Positions 51,561-62,929 are shown, counted from the stretch's first letter. The stretch is DNA of 64,000 bases from Chaetoderma sp. LZ-2023a (GCA_034401795.1 CM067369.1:137838496-137902495); one strand, 5' to 3'. A program made the numbers and translations. Notes: a model not told the origin generated them from the sequence alone.

Positions 51561-53500
51561 GTTTGGTTTTTTATAGGCCAAGCCAGCCCCGCCATCATGT
51601 GTCGAGTGCCACATATCGTACGGGTTCTATGCAAGGACCATATCTGTTTCCACTGTACTAAGTGTAGTCTTGACAGTAGGTGTAACGTTTGCGCTGTGTG
51701 GTCGGTCGATATGATGCTTAAGTTCCTTGCCAGAAGGACTTGGCAGGGTCTGACGCGGGGTCAGGCGGTCCGAAAGTAAATTGTGGAGCGTCCGTTTCGG
51801 CCCGTGGGGGCGTTCCACATCTGCAACTGGAGGGGGCGGAGATGGCACCGCCGGCGTAGTTTGGTCCGGCTAGGCAAGGTGTCTTGCATAGTGTTCTTCC
51901 CACCCTGGTGTCGTCCCTGCTGCCAAAAGTTGTAGGGCAGTCTCTCCCCATGTTTGATTCAGACCCTGTCCTTGGACAGGGTTCTGGACTGGCCACTGAG
52001 GGAGGCGTTTCGTACTGCCCCCTGGCAGTCCCGTCGGGCTCCGGCCTGATGGGTTCTGTCTCTCTGCGGCCACCTCCGGGTGGTCCAGTAGCAGTGGCCA
52101 GTCCGTCAGGCATGGGAGCCATCCTCCATCTGTCTGGCCTGGCGCAAGCCAGGGCAGCGGCTCCGCCCGTGGTTGAGGCCACTCCGGTACCGGGCACCGG
52201 TCCCGTGATGGTTGGTTTGCCACCAACCAACACGGTGACGGGTGTGGCCGGCTAGGCATGGTACTCACCTATCTCGCCTGGTCCGGCGGTCAGACATGGG
52301 GTGCCGTTGGCGCCCGTGTTTGGCCACGGTTCCTCAACCGCTACGGGTCCGCACGGTTTTCCGTGCAGGCCTACTCCATGGACTGGTGTGTTCCATGGGG
52401 TGGCGGCGGAACCATACGGTACCGGAGTTCCTGGCATATCAGCAATGGCTCCTAGCCGGGAGGCCGTTGCTGGTAGGGCGTGAACATGTCAACGGGTGAC
52501 GTGTTCAAAGGAGTGTCCTCCTCGGAGACGGATTGGTCTGAGGCTCTGGCTTGGCTAGCCAGGGTGGACCCGTCTGTGGTTTCGACCACGGCCGAGGAGG
52601 ATGTACCTCGTCCATCGGTGCATCGATTAGGACAGGGATCTTGCCCGCAGCTCATCCAGTCTGGTGGACTGGATCCATGGTTTATGGTGTTGCTTGATGC
52701 TATTTATAGCAAACAATGCATGAACAAGGGCCACCTTCTTGCGGCCTCCATGGAGGTGCGGGCTAGGTGTCGTATTCCACGGGGGGAATACGACAGGTAT
52801 GGTGTTGTCCCGTCGTCACCGAGGATGACTGCTGGGTACAGGGTGTCCAGAGTGCTGGAGCGGGTGGCCCCTCCCCGGCACTGGTGGACAAAGCTCAGGT
52901 ACACCATAATGAAGTCCTGTCCCTGTGTGATGGGGGTGTGAGGACAGCGCTGAGTGCTGTCAACCACTCTTATCGTCTTGTTCAGTCGGTGTGGGCTGAA
53001 GTGGGGGCAGGCCACCCTGTGCCACCTGTGGCGCTTTCGTGCGTTAATGATGGACTGGTGCTGTCTATGGACGCATTGGCAAGGGTGCAGGCGTGTGTGA
53101 CTATGTCCAGGAGGCAGATGGTCCTTGACCATATGCGTCCAGCTACTGCCGTCAGGGAGCGTCTTCTTGGGACGCCCCTGACAGTCCTTAGCATCTTTGG
53201 TGGCCAGGCGCTGGCCATCTTGGAGGACACGGCCAGCATTGTGCAGAATCGGTTGGCGGTTTATCTGACTGTAGTCAGGCCGCTGACCGGGCAACCTTCA
53301 AGAAACAGAGAAAAAGCAAGGTGAAAGCCGAAAGCATAGTGCTGCTTCTGTTTTCCAGAGCCAAGAAGGTTGTGGGGGCCTCTACCCTCCCCAATATTGC
53401 TCCTGATCGCCCGAGAGGCGGGAAGGGGAAGGGGGAGGTAAGTCCTCAAAGGGCGGACAGAAGGGTACCTGAGGGTATGAGGGCTCCCTTCGCATCTGCC
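51561..53500 (+). pseudogene. DIRS-B2 Cys/His exon and gag-like region, frameshifted
   Basis: The Cys/His exon has a one-base deletion relative to B1b, so the first Cys pair is lost, but HICFHCTKC and CNVC remain (frame 51,597-51,778), ending with the same TAA as B1b. Gag blocks follow in several frames: LHSVLPTLVSSLLPKVVG, STGDVFKGVSSSETDWSEAL, VNDGLVLSMDALARVQ and LTVLSIFGGQALAI. An in-frame stop and at least four frameshifts make it dead. Order and spacing match copy B3. Confidence 0.75.
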
Positions 53501-53639
53501 TGGACCACAACTGTGCGACAGGAACAGCGGTGCCAGTTAGACCGGCCAAGCCAAGACCAATATGGTTCTCTCTCGTCAAGAGAGTAGGGGGGGGGGGAGA
53601 GCGGATACGCGAGCCAGACACCCCCATTAGGCGTTGAGG

Positions 53640-55320
53640 CGTCTATAATGGGTGGAAGGCTCATGCGTTTTCGTCGCGGTTTGGAGAGATGTGACGTCAG
53701 ACAGTCTGGTCCTGGGATGGTTATCCCAGGGGTACATACCAGAGTGGTGGGACTTTCCACCACAGAATCTGTCTTTGGCACCTGTCTGGTCACCCGTTCA
53801 ACGGGACCAGACTAGTTAGAAGCTATTAAAAACGAAGTGTCGGGTTTGCTTCTGAAGGGAGCAATAAACCAGCAAACCGGAACACTCCAGGCTTCTATTC
53901 AAACATGTTCCTTGTCCCCAAGAGCACAGGGGGATGGAGACCCGTACTCAGTCTCAGGCCATTGAATTGGTTTATCCATACGCCTTGGTTTTCAGATGGA
54001 AACTCCGAGGTCGGTAATGGCAGGATTGAGGAAGGGGGTGTGGTGTGTATCGATCGATCTGAGAGATGCATGTTCCCACATTCCTATGAACGGGAGTTGT
54101 CACAGGTTTCTGAGAGTTGCGTTTCAGAATCTAGTATGGGAGTTTAAATCCTCCCATTCGGCCTGTCGACAGTTCAAAGGGGTTTTCACCAGAGTGGTCC
54201 TTGTGGTGACAGCGTTTCTCAGAAAAGAGAACGTGGCGCTTCACACCTACATAGATGATTGGCTGATCATCAGCCGGGTTAGAGGTGGATACTGCTCTGG
54301 CTCTGAAGTTGCTTTCAGATCTAGGCTAGATAGTATACAAGGAGAAATCTGAGTTGACACACCACTCAACATTTCGTTTATTTAAGGATGCGATTTGATC
54401 TCGAGGAGGGCAGGGTTTTTTACCCATCAGAGCCCAGAGTGGTGTCTCTGTTAGCCATCCTCAAGAGTTTCGATTGGGAAACCACATTCAGGCGAGGCGG
54501 TTTCTTCAGATGCTGGGCATGATGGTCTCCATGTAGCAGGTATACCCGTACACTGCTCGGATGCGAAGACCTATCCAGTTGTATCTGATGTCTCTGTGGA
54601 AACAGAGAATAGAACCCCTGTCAAAACTGGTGCCAGTTTTGGAGCCAATAATGTCGCATCTTGTATGGTGGAAAAAAGCGTCAGAATCTCCCTAGTAGGA
54701 GTTTTCACTGCACCTACCCCACCCCCAGCTGTCCGTGTACACGGATGCATCGCTGGAGGGATGGGGTGCCTGCCTGGGAGAACACCAGGTCTTGGGCACA
54801 TGGACTCTTCAAGAGAGCCAGCTGCATATCAATCTGTTGGATATGATGGCAGTGGAACTGGCATTGGAAACTGTTTCTTCCAAAAGTCAGGGGCAAGGCG
54901 ATATTGATATGGTCGGACAACTCGACAGTAGTATCATACAGAAATCGCCAAGACGAGACCAAGTCACCCACACTATGTATCTAAGTGTGGCACTTGATTC
55001 AATGGTGCAGGAATTACTCGGTTGTTTTTAAAGCAGCTCATATTCCTGGGCGATTGAACATTCTGGCGGATGCTTTGTCTCGCAGACAGAGAATTCTGCC
55101 AACAGAATGGTCTCTCAACCCTCCAGTTCTTCACAGGATCTTCAAGCATTGGGGCAAACCCAACGTGGACTTGTTCGCCACAGGGGAAAATGCTCAAATC
55201 ATGACTTGTGTCTCGCCGATACAGTTCCTAAGGCCGTCGATACAGACGCTCTGGCGTTAGGCTGGAGAGGGATACACGCTTACGCGTACCCACCCACCAT
55301 TCTACGAAGATATTGGTGAA
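53640..55320 (+). pseudogene. DIRS-B2 RT, RNase H and methyltransferase-like region, frameshifted
   Basis: RT blocks are NMFLVPKSTGGWRPVLSLRP, CVSIDLRDACSHIPMN and HTYIDDWLI, with the catalytic YIDD still there. RNase H blocks are VYTDASLEGWGACLGEHQV, INLLDMMAVELALE and IPGRLNILADALSRRQR, followed by FKHWGKPNVDLFATGEN. At least five frameshifts separate them. LKDAYFH of the family is altered to LRDACSH. Confidence 0.85.
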
Positions 55321-55419
55321 GATCGGGGAGGAACTGTGCCTGGTCCTGCTATAGCGCCATTTGGCCCAGCAGGGCGTGGTTCACGGATCTTCGAGGTCTG
55401 CAGGTGGAAAATCCAGTGC

Positions 55420-55899
55420 AGTTACCCGAGATTCCGAACATTCCGCGCAGAGTTTATGTCAAAGATTCAATCTTTGAGATATCCCGGGAAACCGATCGTT
55501 ATACCGAAACTAAGTAGGTTTGATCGTGATGCCAGTGTCTGGTGCCCAGTCCGTGCTTTGGCTAAGTACAAAACGAACAGACTCGTTACGGTCGAATGAT
55601 AGACATCTGTGGATCTGCCCTAAGGATCCATATGGCGCCGCATCCGTGGATTCTATCTCTCGTTGGGTAGTCGAATGCAATCAGACTACCCGTGAGATTA
55701 TGACTGGGCACCAAGTGCAATGCGCAAGGCCACGATGTTAGAGGAATAGCCGCCTCTTCCGCCCTTTTACAATGGTGTTCCGTTTAAGGACATCATGGCT
55801 GTTGCACAATGGCACTGTGAGTCCTCTTTCACGGATTACTATATGAGGGATGTGTCAGACTTCGCCATTCCACTCGCTTTAGCTGTTTTGAGACGATAG
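55420..55899 (+). pseudogene. DIRS-B2 tyrosine recombinase, C-terminal part only
   Basis: It begins SKIQSLRYPGKPIVIPKLSR (matching SKNQSLKYPGQPIFLPSLTR of A1), then VWCPVRALAKYK, SISRWVVECNQ and, after a frameshift, a diverged HxVRG and VAQWHCESSFTDYYMRD. The W-H and Y residues are kept and the frame stops at 55,897. The core-binding half and the first catalytic Arg are deleted, so it cannot act. Confidence 0.85.
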
Positions 55900-56408
55900 C
55901 TATATGACCAGACTGCTTTTCTTCCTTTTTTGGCATTTGTAAGAAAGAATTAAGAAGCAGACATGGTCGAGCGAGAGGATATCAACCAGATTGTGTCACT
56001 GATGGCCGGACAAGTGAATGGTTGGAGGCTCCAGGTCTGAAATATAAATATCATGAGGTAATTCAGGATTGAGAGTGTTTTGTATTATGTCTATATATCA
56101 TGATTATTCATCTTATATATTCATGCTCATTCCCAGGCTAATATATGCAAAGAGCAGTTAACCCTCTTGGCATATTTGTGTTTTCAGGCGAGATGCATGT
56201 TCGTGAGTTCTCTCCCTTTTCTTAGGAGAAAAAAGGGGGGGGGGGCAGTGATACGAATGTGATTCGGTTCCGTTAACTTGACGGTCGTTTTTAGGTCTCC
56301 GTTGGTCAAGATTTTTAAGTCTAACTCTTTCTCCAAGGGGAAAAAGTAGCATTTATGGCTTGCCCCTTCCCACCAGGTTACTGACCAAATCTGGTGTATA
56401 TCAGAATT
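55900..56408 (+). other. DIRS-B2 3' non-coding region
   Basis: No coding signal. A short poly-G/A run lies at 56,228-56,248. It leads into the inverted right end at 56,409. Confidence 0.6.
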
Positions 56409-56492
56409 AACAGAATGGTGAGTATTGATCGAAGGAGAATGAAGGAAATTTAAATTTCCCTTTCTCCTTCGATCAATACTCACCATTCTGTT
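56409..56492. repeat. Palindromic junction of DIRS-B2 right end and B3 left end
   Basis: AACAGAATGGTGAGTATTGA... (56,409-56,439) is the exact 31-bp reverse complement of 56,462-56,492, separated by TGAAGGAAATTTAAATTTCC-like spacer. The left arm is the 3' end of B2 and the right arm the start of the B3 terminal repeat. Confidence 0.9.
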
Positions 56493-56751
56493 ACTTTCTG
56501 ATACACAGCTGGCCCTGACAGCTGGCTCTAGGACTATAGACTTAGACAGCTTTACCGACTCCTTGGAACCGGGTACTCGGCTCCCAACTGCCGAGTGCCC
56601 GTCTACCATAGAGCTCATTCTTGTTTGCATAGCAACAAGAGCTGTCCACGCTTTTTGCAGGGAGAGATTTAAAGTTTTTTTAAAAGAAATCTAAGTCTTT
56701 TATCTGTGATTTGATAGTTTGTGCGTTCGTGAAAGGATATAACTGGATAAA

Positions 56752-56778
56752 ATGGAGAATACCGCTGATGATAACCAG
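56752..56778 (+). CDS. DIRS-B3 leader exon
   Basis: MENTADDNQ, ending CAG|GTTGTA in phase 0. The intron (56,779-57,527, 749 nt) ends TTATTGTAG and joins in frame to the Cys/His exon. Confidence 0.6.
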
Positions 56779-57527
56779 GTTGTATAATTCCTTATTATCC
56801 ATAGTTAAAAGACTTAGGTCTCTAAATTTCGTTGTGCCGCATGTTCCAATTTCTGACCCCATAGAATCTGGGACGTGTGCTAACAATGAGATATGCCAGA
56901 CGATCGCCTTCTTTAAACCCCAACAGGCCATCGGCAGATATGAAAATAGGTGTTTGCTACGGTATTTCTAACACGAATATCGGCTGACGTCGTTCTCTGT
57001 AGGGTCCGAGCGGGTGACGTCACACCCGTGATGCTCGGATGTTTATGTGAAGAAAATTTTTCATTAATTCGCGCATCTTGTTCTGGGTGCTGCGTACTAA
57101 AAATGGTGCCAGAAAACTTTGGAATGGTCAAGTTTATGTGTGATCACGATCGGTTTGCAATGATCGGTGGTGTCAAAATTCTTGAGAGATGCGTGGTCTG
57201 CGGTTTTACCGTGTGCTACAGCAGGTTGTTTACATTTTGTTGTTTCTTCACGTATCGTTTTGGCTTTCGTTAAGAGTATAATTTATATTAATTGGTAAAT
57301 ATACCCCGAATGCTATGCGATATGATTCCTGGTTCCGTTATACATCCTGGAGGATCAATTATGGGTGTATTTATGCCCGCTTCGTTCTTGTCATTATAGT
57401 CAATGCGATCTTTGTTGTAACGTTGCGGGGTGGGGTGCGGGAGGGTTTGCAGTTAATTTATGGTCAAATTATTTGAAAATTAATTGTCTGCCTTCCAATT
57501 TTGTTTCGTTCCGCTGGCTTATTGTAG

Positions 57528-57743
57528 GTTTGGTTTATAGGCCAAGCCATCCCCGCCATCATGTGTCGAGTGCCACATATCATACGGGTTCTATACAAGG
57601 ACCATGTCTGTTTCCACTGTACTAAGTGTAGTCTTGACAGTAGGTGTAACGTTTGCGCTGTGTGGTCGGTCGATATGATGCTTAAGTTCCATGCCAGCAG
57701 GACTTGGCAGGGTCTGACGCGGGGTCAGGCGGTCCGAAAGTAA
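57528..57743 (+). CDS. DIRS-B3 Cys/His module exon
   Basis: Joined to the leader it reads VWFIGQAIPAIMCRVPH, then KDHVCFHCTKC and CNVC, ending GLTRGQAVRK and TAA. It is open throughout. A one-base deletion shared with B2 replaces the first Cys pair, so only the H-x-C-x2-C-x2-C-x5-C-x2-C part of the module remains. The TAA is at the same place as in B1b and B2. Confidence 0.55.
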   Translation, partial: VWFIGQAIPAIMCRVPHIIRVLYKDHVCFHCTKCSLDSRCNVCAVWSVDMMLKFHASRTWQGLTRGQAVRK

Positions 57744-58670
57744 ATCGTGGAGCGTCCGTTTCGGCCCGTGGGGGCGTTCCACGTCTGCAACCGGAGGTGG
57801 TGGAGATGGCACCGCCGGCGTGGTTTGGTCCGGCTAGGCAAGGTGTCTTGCATAGCGTTCTGCCCACGCTGGTGTCGTCCCTGCTGCCAAAAGTTGTAGG
57901 GCAGTCTCTCCCCATGTACATTTCGTACGGTCCCCTGGCAGTCCCGTCGGGCTCCGGCCTGATGGGTTCTGTCTCTCTGCGGCCACCTCCGGGTGGTCCA
58001 GTAGCGTTGGCCGGTCCGTTAGGCATGGGAGCCGTCCGCTAGGACGGCTCCACGGTTTCCCTTGTCTAGTGACGACTCTTAGGGGTCTGAAGATGAGGAG
58101 GCCGAGGAGGAGAGGGTGCTGCGGCCTGTGAGGCCGCGGGTGGAGAGCATGGGGGTCGATTCTTTCTTGATGGAACCCGACCTCCAGCTGTCTGGCCTGG
58201 CGCAAGCCAGGGCAGCGGCTCCGTGATGGTTGGTTTGCTGCCAACCACCACAGTGACGGGTGTGGCCGGCCAGGCATGGTACTCGCCTATCTCGCCTGGT
58301 CCGGCGATCAGACATGGGGTGCCGTTGGCGCCCGTGTTTGGCCACGGTTCCTCAACCGCTATGGGTCCGCACGGTTTTCCGTGCAGGCCTACTCCATGGA
58401 CTGGTGTGTTCCATGGGGTGGCGGCGGAACCGTACGGTGCCGGAGTTCCTGGCATATCAGCAATGGCTCCTAGCCGGGAGGCCGTTGCTGGTATGGCCAT
58501 GAACATGTCAACGGGTGACGTGTTCACGGGAGTGTCCTCCTCGGAGACGGATTGGTCTGAGGCTCTGGCTTGGCTAGCCAGGGTGGACCCGTCTGTGCTT
58601 CCGACCACTGCCGAGGAGGATGTACCCCGTCCATCGGTGCATCGATTAGGACGGGGATCTTGCCCGCAGC
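57704..58670 (+). pseudogene. DIRS-B3 gag-like region, 5' part
   Basis: Frame 57,704 gives MAPPAWFGPARQGVLHSVLP, then TLVSSLLPKVVGQ and SLRPPPGGPVALAG, and stops at 58,042. The same frame reopens from 58,223 with STGDVFTGVSSSETDWSEAL and WLARVDPS. A 180-nt stretch between them (acidic region of B1b) is degraded. hAT-2 cuts it at 58,670 after CPQP. Confidence 0.7.
58663..58670. repeat. hAT-2 left target-site duplication
   Basis: CCCGCAGC, identical to 61,832-61,839. Confidence 0.9.
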
Positions 58671-58800
58671 CAGGGTTGGGTTTTGGACAGTCCAAAACTA
58701 ACTTTGAGCAGACATTGTCCAAAACCTGTCTAAAACCTGTCTTAAATGGTTTAAACCAGTCCAAAACTGTCCAAAATTGTCCAAAACTGTCCAAAGCTAT
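58671..58800. promoter_or_regulatory. hAT-2 subterminal GTCCAAAAC repeats
   Basis: Six near-identical GTCCAAAA words plus one inverted TTTTGGAC lie within 130 bp of the end. Comparable words occur at the other end. hAT transposases bind short repeated subterminal motifs. Confidence 0.65.
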
Positions 58801-58970
58801 GTTGGACATATCACCATACTCTTATGCATCATAATCCTATTAAAAAATAACAAGAAATCAGAGATTGCATCAAAAGCACTATATTAAACAAATCCATTTA
58901 TTATATGAGTTATTATTACATTTTTATCAAATACATACAATTAAAACTTAAAAGGCTTAATTAGGTTTAA

Positions 58971-59610
58971 TTAGTAGTCCAAATCAGACAGCCCTCTCAA
59001 CATCCTGTAGCAAAACACTAGCTTTGACGCTTTCTCTACTTCAAGCATATTACGGATTTTAGTGTGGATATAGCTAAAATTGCTAAAAATTCTCTCAATC
59101 GATGCTGATGATGCTGGTGCTTCAAGCATCTGAATAGGCATATCAATAAAATCACCTGGCACACCTAGTGTTTTCAAGGCCTTCCACCATGTCACTGAAG
59201 GCACTTGAACTGCAGCATCACAGAAATATGATGCAGGAAATGGGCTGCTTTTAGCCTGGTATGCAATAAATGTTGCTATAAAGCTAGGGTTCTTAGCTAT
59301 TATCCAATTGTTCACTTCTTCAAACTGTTTTGCTACCAGCATCTCGCCCTGAAACTTTGGATGTAATGTGTATGCGACAAGATGCTCTGGCAGGATTGCC
59401 TTGCTGAAACGTGCTAACAGAGTTTTCTTGTGTGGTTCTAGCAGAGTGTCATCGCTGAGGTGGTAGTGATACAATGTCGGCTCAGATCGGGTTGAATTGA
59501 GAATTGAACTGGACAGGTTGGTGAGGGTGGTGCTGATTGTGATGGCAATTCTTCTCTTAGTCGCTTTGTGCATGGTGCAGCTGATGGTTTGTCCAGCTGA
59601 AACAAAGAAA
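58971..59610 (-). pseudogene. hAT-2 transposase C-terminal part
   Basis: The minus-strand frame gives LPEHLVAYTLHPKFQGEMLV, ASYFCDAAVQVPSVTWW, PASSASIERIFSNFSYIHTK and IRNMLEVEKASKLVF. This is the hAT C-terminal dimerisation domain. At the 5' side TTTGTTTCAG is a splice acceptor (exon starting near 59,597), after which the in-phase reading is a Ser/Pro-rich linker (LDKPSAAPCTKRLREELPSQ) that runs out near 59,455-59,490. Linker and C-terminal part are in different frames, so an internal deletion has removed the DDE core between them. TAA or TAG ends the frame at 58,971. Confidence 0.75.
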
Positions 59611-59639
59611 AGGGATATTACATGTGCTATATAAGCCAA

Positions 59640-60500
59640 ATGTAGATATACACCCTACCTGGTCCAAGCCATTTGGGGACAAGATATGATAATCTTTTTA
59701 AAAATTTACATTGAAATGACTGGCATTGCAACAAAATCAGTCCTTCCTATGTTGAATTTTCAAAAGTAATTAATTTTATGTCATAATTCAATACATTTAA
59801 AATTTGGAATGGATAGGGTTAAAGATAGACCACCCTTCTGTCAAATAAATGCATGTTTTTATTTATTTTCAAAACTTTGGGACTTGCTGAATATTAGTTT
59901 GACTGTTTGCATCAGTCTATCTGAAGGGTGTTAGTGTGCTATGGCAAATTGTTTTCATAATATTACTGTAGTAAAGGTATTCAGGCAAGAGTATTTCTGA
60001 AAACCCTGGGTTGCAGAAAGTATAGGGTTAAGCAGATCATTGTGTGTTATTTCTAATCTTAAGCCAGCGCCCTCACAGGCCAATTATCACACCTATACCA
60101 TTGAATTGTAAAGAGGCTCAGCATGTGATTGTGGTTATCAGAGATTATCAGACCTGGCTCTATTACTAGCATGGCAAAGAGAATAATTAACTCAGGTATC
60201 TGAACTAAAGGTGAGACATCCTGGTGATAACCCCTATGCGGCCAAGACAATTACAGTGAATAGTAACCTTACCTACATTGTACATTATGACTTTTAAACA
60301 CAACTTAGCACAAATTTTTGAAAAATTTTCACTGAAATGACTGGCTTAGTAAAAGCGGCAGTCATTTCACGAGTAAATTTGTTTTCCAGTCAAATTAGTT
60401 TCAAAATATTCTGCAGTTTTCCCGCATAGTGTCCTTGAAAATGATAGCTGAGGAATTCATCGGTGAAAGGGTTAAGGCATGTAATAGATATATTGGACTC
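59640..60500. other. hAT-2 interior, non-coding
   Basis: No coding signal. An M2-like word (CAGTCAAATTAGTTTCAAAA) lies at about 60,390. Confidence 0.5.
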
Positions 60501-60504
60501 CTAG

Positions 60505-60685
60505 CACTCCAATGTCAACAAAAAACATTTTTCAAATAAAATTAAAAGATAAACTGTTTTTTTATTTTCAACAAATTTGTCATCGCCCAACAAAATTGTT
60601 TAAAAATTAAAACCACTTTCCTTGGTATAGTCACAATAAAATATAAAATTTTTAATTATTGACATTAGAGGGCAAGGGGTTAAGC
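60505..60685. mobile_element. MITE family M1, copy 4
   Basis: It starts CTCCTAGCACTCCAATGTCA and ends TTGACATTAGAGGGCAAGGG plus GTTAAG, imperfect terminal inverted repeats like those of the other M1 copies, though the interior is more diverged. It sits in an intron-like stretch of hAT-2. Confidence 0.6.
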
Positions 60686-60700
60686 ATTAATTTTATTTAC

Positions 60701-60965
60701 CTTCAAAATCTTGATGTCTTTGCTGATATGTGTGTCTGCACTGTCTGTATCAGCCATGTTCAACAGGACTTTTAGTAGACTTCTCATGCTTCTCATAGTG
60801 TATTTTCATCCTTGCTACCTTGTTGACAACTGTGTACTCACACTCTCTACACTTAGCCATTTGTTTGCCATTAATCTTAACTTCCAAAAAGTGCTTCCAA
60901 ATTGGATCCTTAGGCCTACCACCTTTGAAATACATATTAACTATTTCAAATACCATCAACACATA
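60701..60965 (-). pseudogene. hAT-2 transposase BED-finger exon
   Basis: The minus-strand frame contains KGGRPKDPIWKHFLEVKING, then MAKCRECEYTVVNKVARMKI and HYEKHEK: a BED zinc finger with CxxC and HxxxxH in place. The frame hits a stop at HG* (60,750), while the overlapping ATG frame MADTDSADTHISKDIKILK runs to a good donor at 60,701, so a one-base indel probably separates them. Confidence 0.7.
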
Positions 60966-61518
60966 AATATTCAGGACAACAGAAGAATTCAAAGATTAAC
61001 GTAGCACAAGGATATCTTTTTACTAATTGTCTAATTGATATCTAGCATTAACTGAGGATAGATGAAAACATGAAGAATCTAATTTATATTCTATCAGCTT
61101 AATGCCTTAATCCCAAATCTGCATAAGATCTTATGTAAACATAGCTAATGTGTGTACTGAGAAGTGCATTCTAAAATAGCCTTAGAGAGCAAGGGTCATC
61201 AGTTAATTGTTGAAACAACATCTTAGCAGACTATATTTTCTCTATGAGTTTAAGATTCTTCCATAGGCCATGAACATTTTGCAAGAAATAGATTTAGACA
61301 CAGAGACAGTTCTCAATAATATAAACATCTAGCTGTACATAGGTAGTCTAATATGTTTACATTATTGATTAAATAGGGTTTCTGTGGGTTTAACACAACT
61401 GGTCGAAATATACAGAGTTAAAACATTTAAGACAAACAAAAGTTGAAAAAAATTAACCCATGGATTATAGAAAGAAGCAAATAAGACTCCTAATTTATTG
61501 AAATCATGTGTCCTTTTA

Positions 61519-61519
61519 G

Positions 61520-61587
<68 letters not shown>
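61519..61587. repeat. (TTA)n microsatellite
   Basis: About 23 TTA units inside hAT-2. Confidence 0.95.
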
Positions 61588-61590
<3 letters not shown>

Positions 61591-61831
61591 GCAATAAAGT
61601 ATCCAAAAATACATGTAGATAACCATCCATCAATATGTACCTGTATGTGTCTAAATGCTATATAGTTGTTTTAAGAAAATTACATTTCAGAAAAACATTT
61701 TTATACCAATATTTTAGGTTTTGGACAGTTTTGGACAATTTAAGGTGTCCAAAACCTATTTTGGGCGGACGGTTTAAACCATGGCTTAAACCGCGGTTTA
61801 AACCACTAGTGTCCAAAACTTGCCAACCCTG

Positions 61832-61839
61832 CCCGCAGC
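61832..61839. repeat. hAT-2 right target-site duplication
   Basis: CCCGCAGC, identical to 58,663-58,670. DIRS-B3 gag resumes here. Confidence 0.9.
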
Positions 61840-62749
61840 CCTGATCCAGTCTGTTGGACTGGATCCATGGTGTATGGTGTTGCTTGATACTATGTATAGC
61901 AAACAACGCATGAACAAGGGCCAGCTTCTTGCGGCCTCCATGGAGGTGCGGGCGAGGGGTCGTATTCCACGGGGGGTAATACGACAGGTATGGTGTTGTC
62001 CCGTCGGTCACCGAGAATGACCGCTGGGTACTGGGTGTTCAGAGTGCTGGAGCGGGTGGCCCCGGGCCGGCACTTGTGGACAAGTCCCAGGCACACCAGG
62101 ATGAAGTCCTGTCCCTATGCGATGAGGGTGTGAGGGCAGCTATGAGTGCTGTCAACCATTCATATCGCCTTCTTCAGTCGGTGTGGGCTGAAGCGGGGGC
62201 AGGCCACCCTGTGCCACCTGTGGCGCTTTCGTGCGTCAATGACGGCTTGGTGCTGTCTATGGACGCACTGGCAAGGGTGCAGGTGCGTGTGACAAAGTCC
62301 AGGAGGCAAATGGCTCTTGACCATATGCATCTGGCTACGGCAGTCAGGGAGCGTCTTCTTGGGACACCCCTGACAGGGCCTAGCATCTTCGGTGGCCAGG
62401 CGCGGGCCATCCTAGAGGACACTGCCAGCATTGCGCAGAATCGGTTGGCGGTAAGCCTACAGCTGGAGCGAGTGCGGCAAACGCACGCTCTAGGGGCTGT
62501 AGGGAAACCGTTAGCTGTCCAACTTTCGAAGACGCAGAAGAAGCAGGAAGGCAAGGCGAAAGCTAAGCCTACTGTGACATCTGCTTCGTCTGGATTTTAT
62601 CAGCCGCCGCCGGCTAAGAAAGCCAGGAAGGTTGTGGAGGCCCCTACCTTCCCCATTGTTGCTCATGATCGCCCTAGAGGCGGGAAGGGCAGGGGGAGGG
62701 GTAGGGGTAAGTCCTCCAAGGGCGGAAAGAAGGGATCGGATCGTACCTG
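61832..62749 (+). pseudogene. DIRS-B3 gag-like region, 3' part
   Basis: After the hAT-2 duplication the frame continues with LLAASMEVRARGRIPRG, breaks, and is then open from 62,076 to a stop at 62,748: VLSLCDEGVRAAMSAVNHSY, VNDGLVLSMDALARVQVRV, RERLLGTPLTGPSIFGGQ and a Lys/Gly-rich end (RGGKGRGRGRGKSSKGGKKG). The TP(L/M)TGPxxFGG block is shared with A1 (about residue 590). The basic Gly-rich tail probably binds nucleic acid. One or two indels around 61,990-62,060 separate the two parts. Confidence 0.75.
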
Positions 62750-62929
62750 AGGGTACGAGAGTACCCTTCATATCCGCCTGGACCGCACCTGTGCGACAGG
62801 AACAGCGGTGCCAGTTATACCTGCCGAGCCAAGACGGAAATGGGGCTCTCTCGTTAAGAAAGGGGGTGGGGGAGCGGACTGCGAGCCGGACAACCCCGTT
62901 AGACGTCGAGGCGTCTATGGTGGGTGGAA

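Larger units (their letters stand above)
43474..56445 (+). mobile_element. DIRS family B, copy B2, split by DIRS-A1
   Basis: The left terminal repeat (43,474-43,630) runs into AATACATGCTTTT and is cut at 43,664. The other side, GCAGTTGGAAAG at 50,679, continues exactly as in copy B1, where ATGCTTTTGCAGTTGG is uninterrupted (28,501). Leader exon (50,775-50,798), intron, gag, RT, RNase H and the end of the YR follow, with many frameshifts and a deletion of the N-terminal half of the YR. The right end lies near 56,440. Confidence 0.9.
58671..61831 (-). mobile_element. hAT-2, non-autonomous deletion derivative
   Basis: The ends are CAGGGTTGG and CCAACCCTG, flanked by the exact duplication CCCGCAGC. 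Both ends carry clustered GTCCAAAAC words (six within 58,685-58,795 and several in both orientations at 61,720-61,820), as expected of subterminal transposase-binding sites. On the minus strand a BED-finger exon and the C-terminal dimerisation part of a transposase remain, but the catalytic core between them is missing. It also carries a TTA microsatellite and an M1 MITE. Confidence 0.9.

Noticed and set aside
59810-60010. Another M1-type MITE around GGGTTAAAGATAGACC and GTCTATCTGAAGGG
   Set aside because: The inverted match is short and the M1 core is absent, so it is not reported as a copy.
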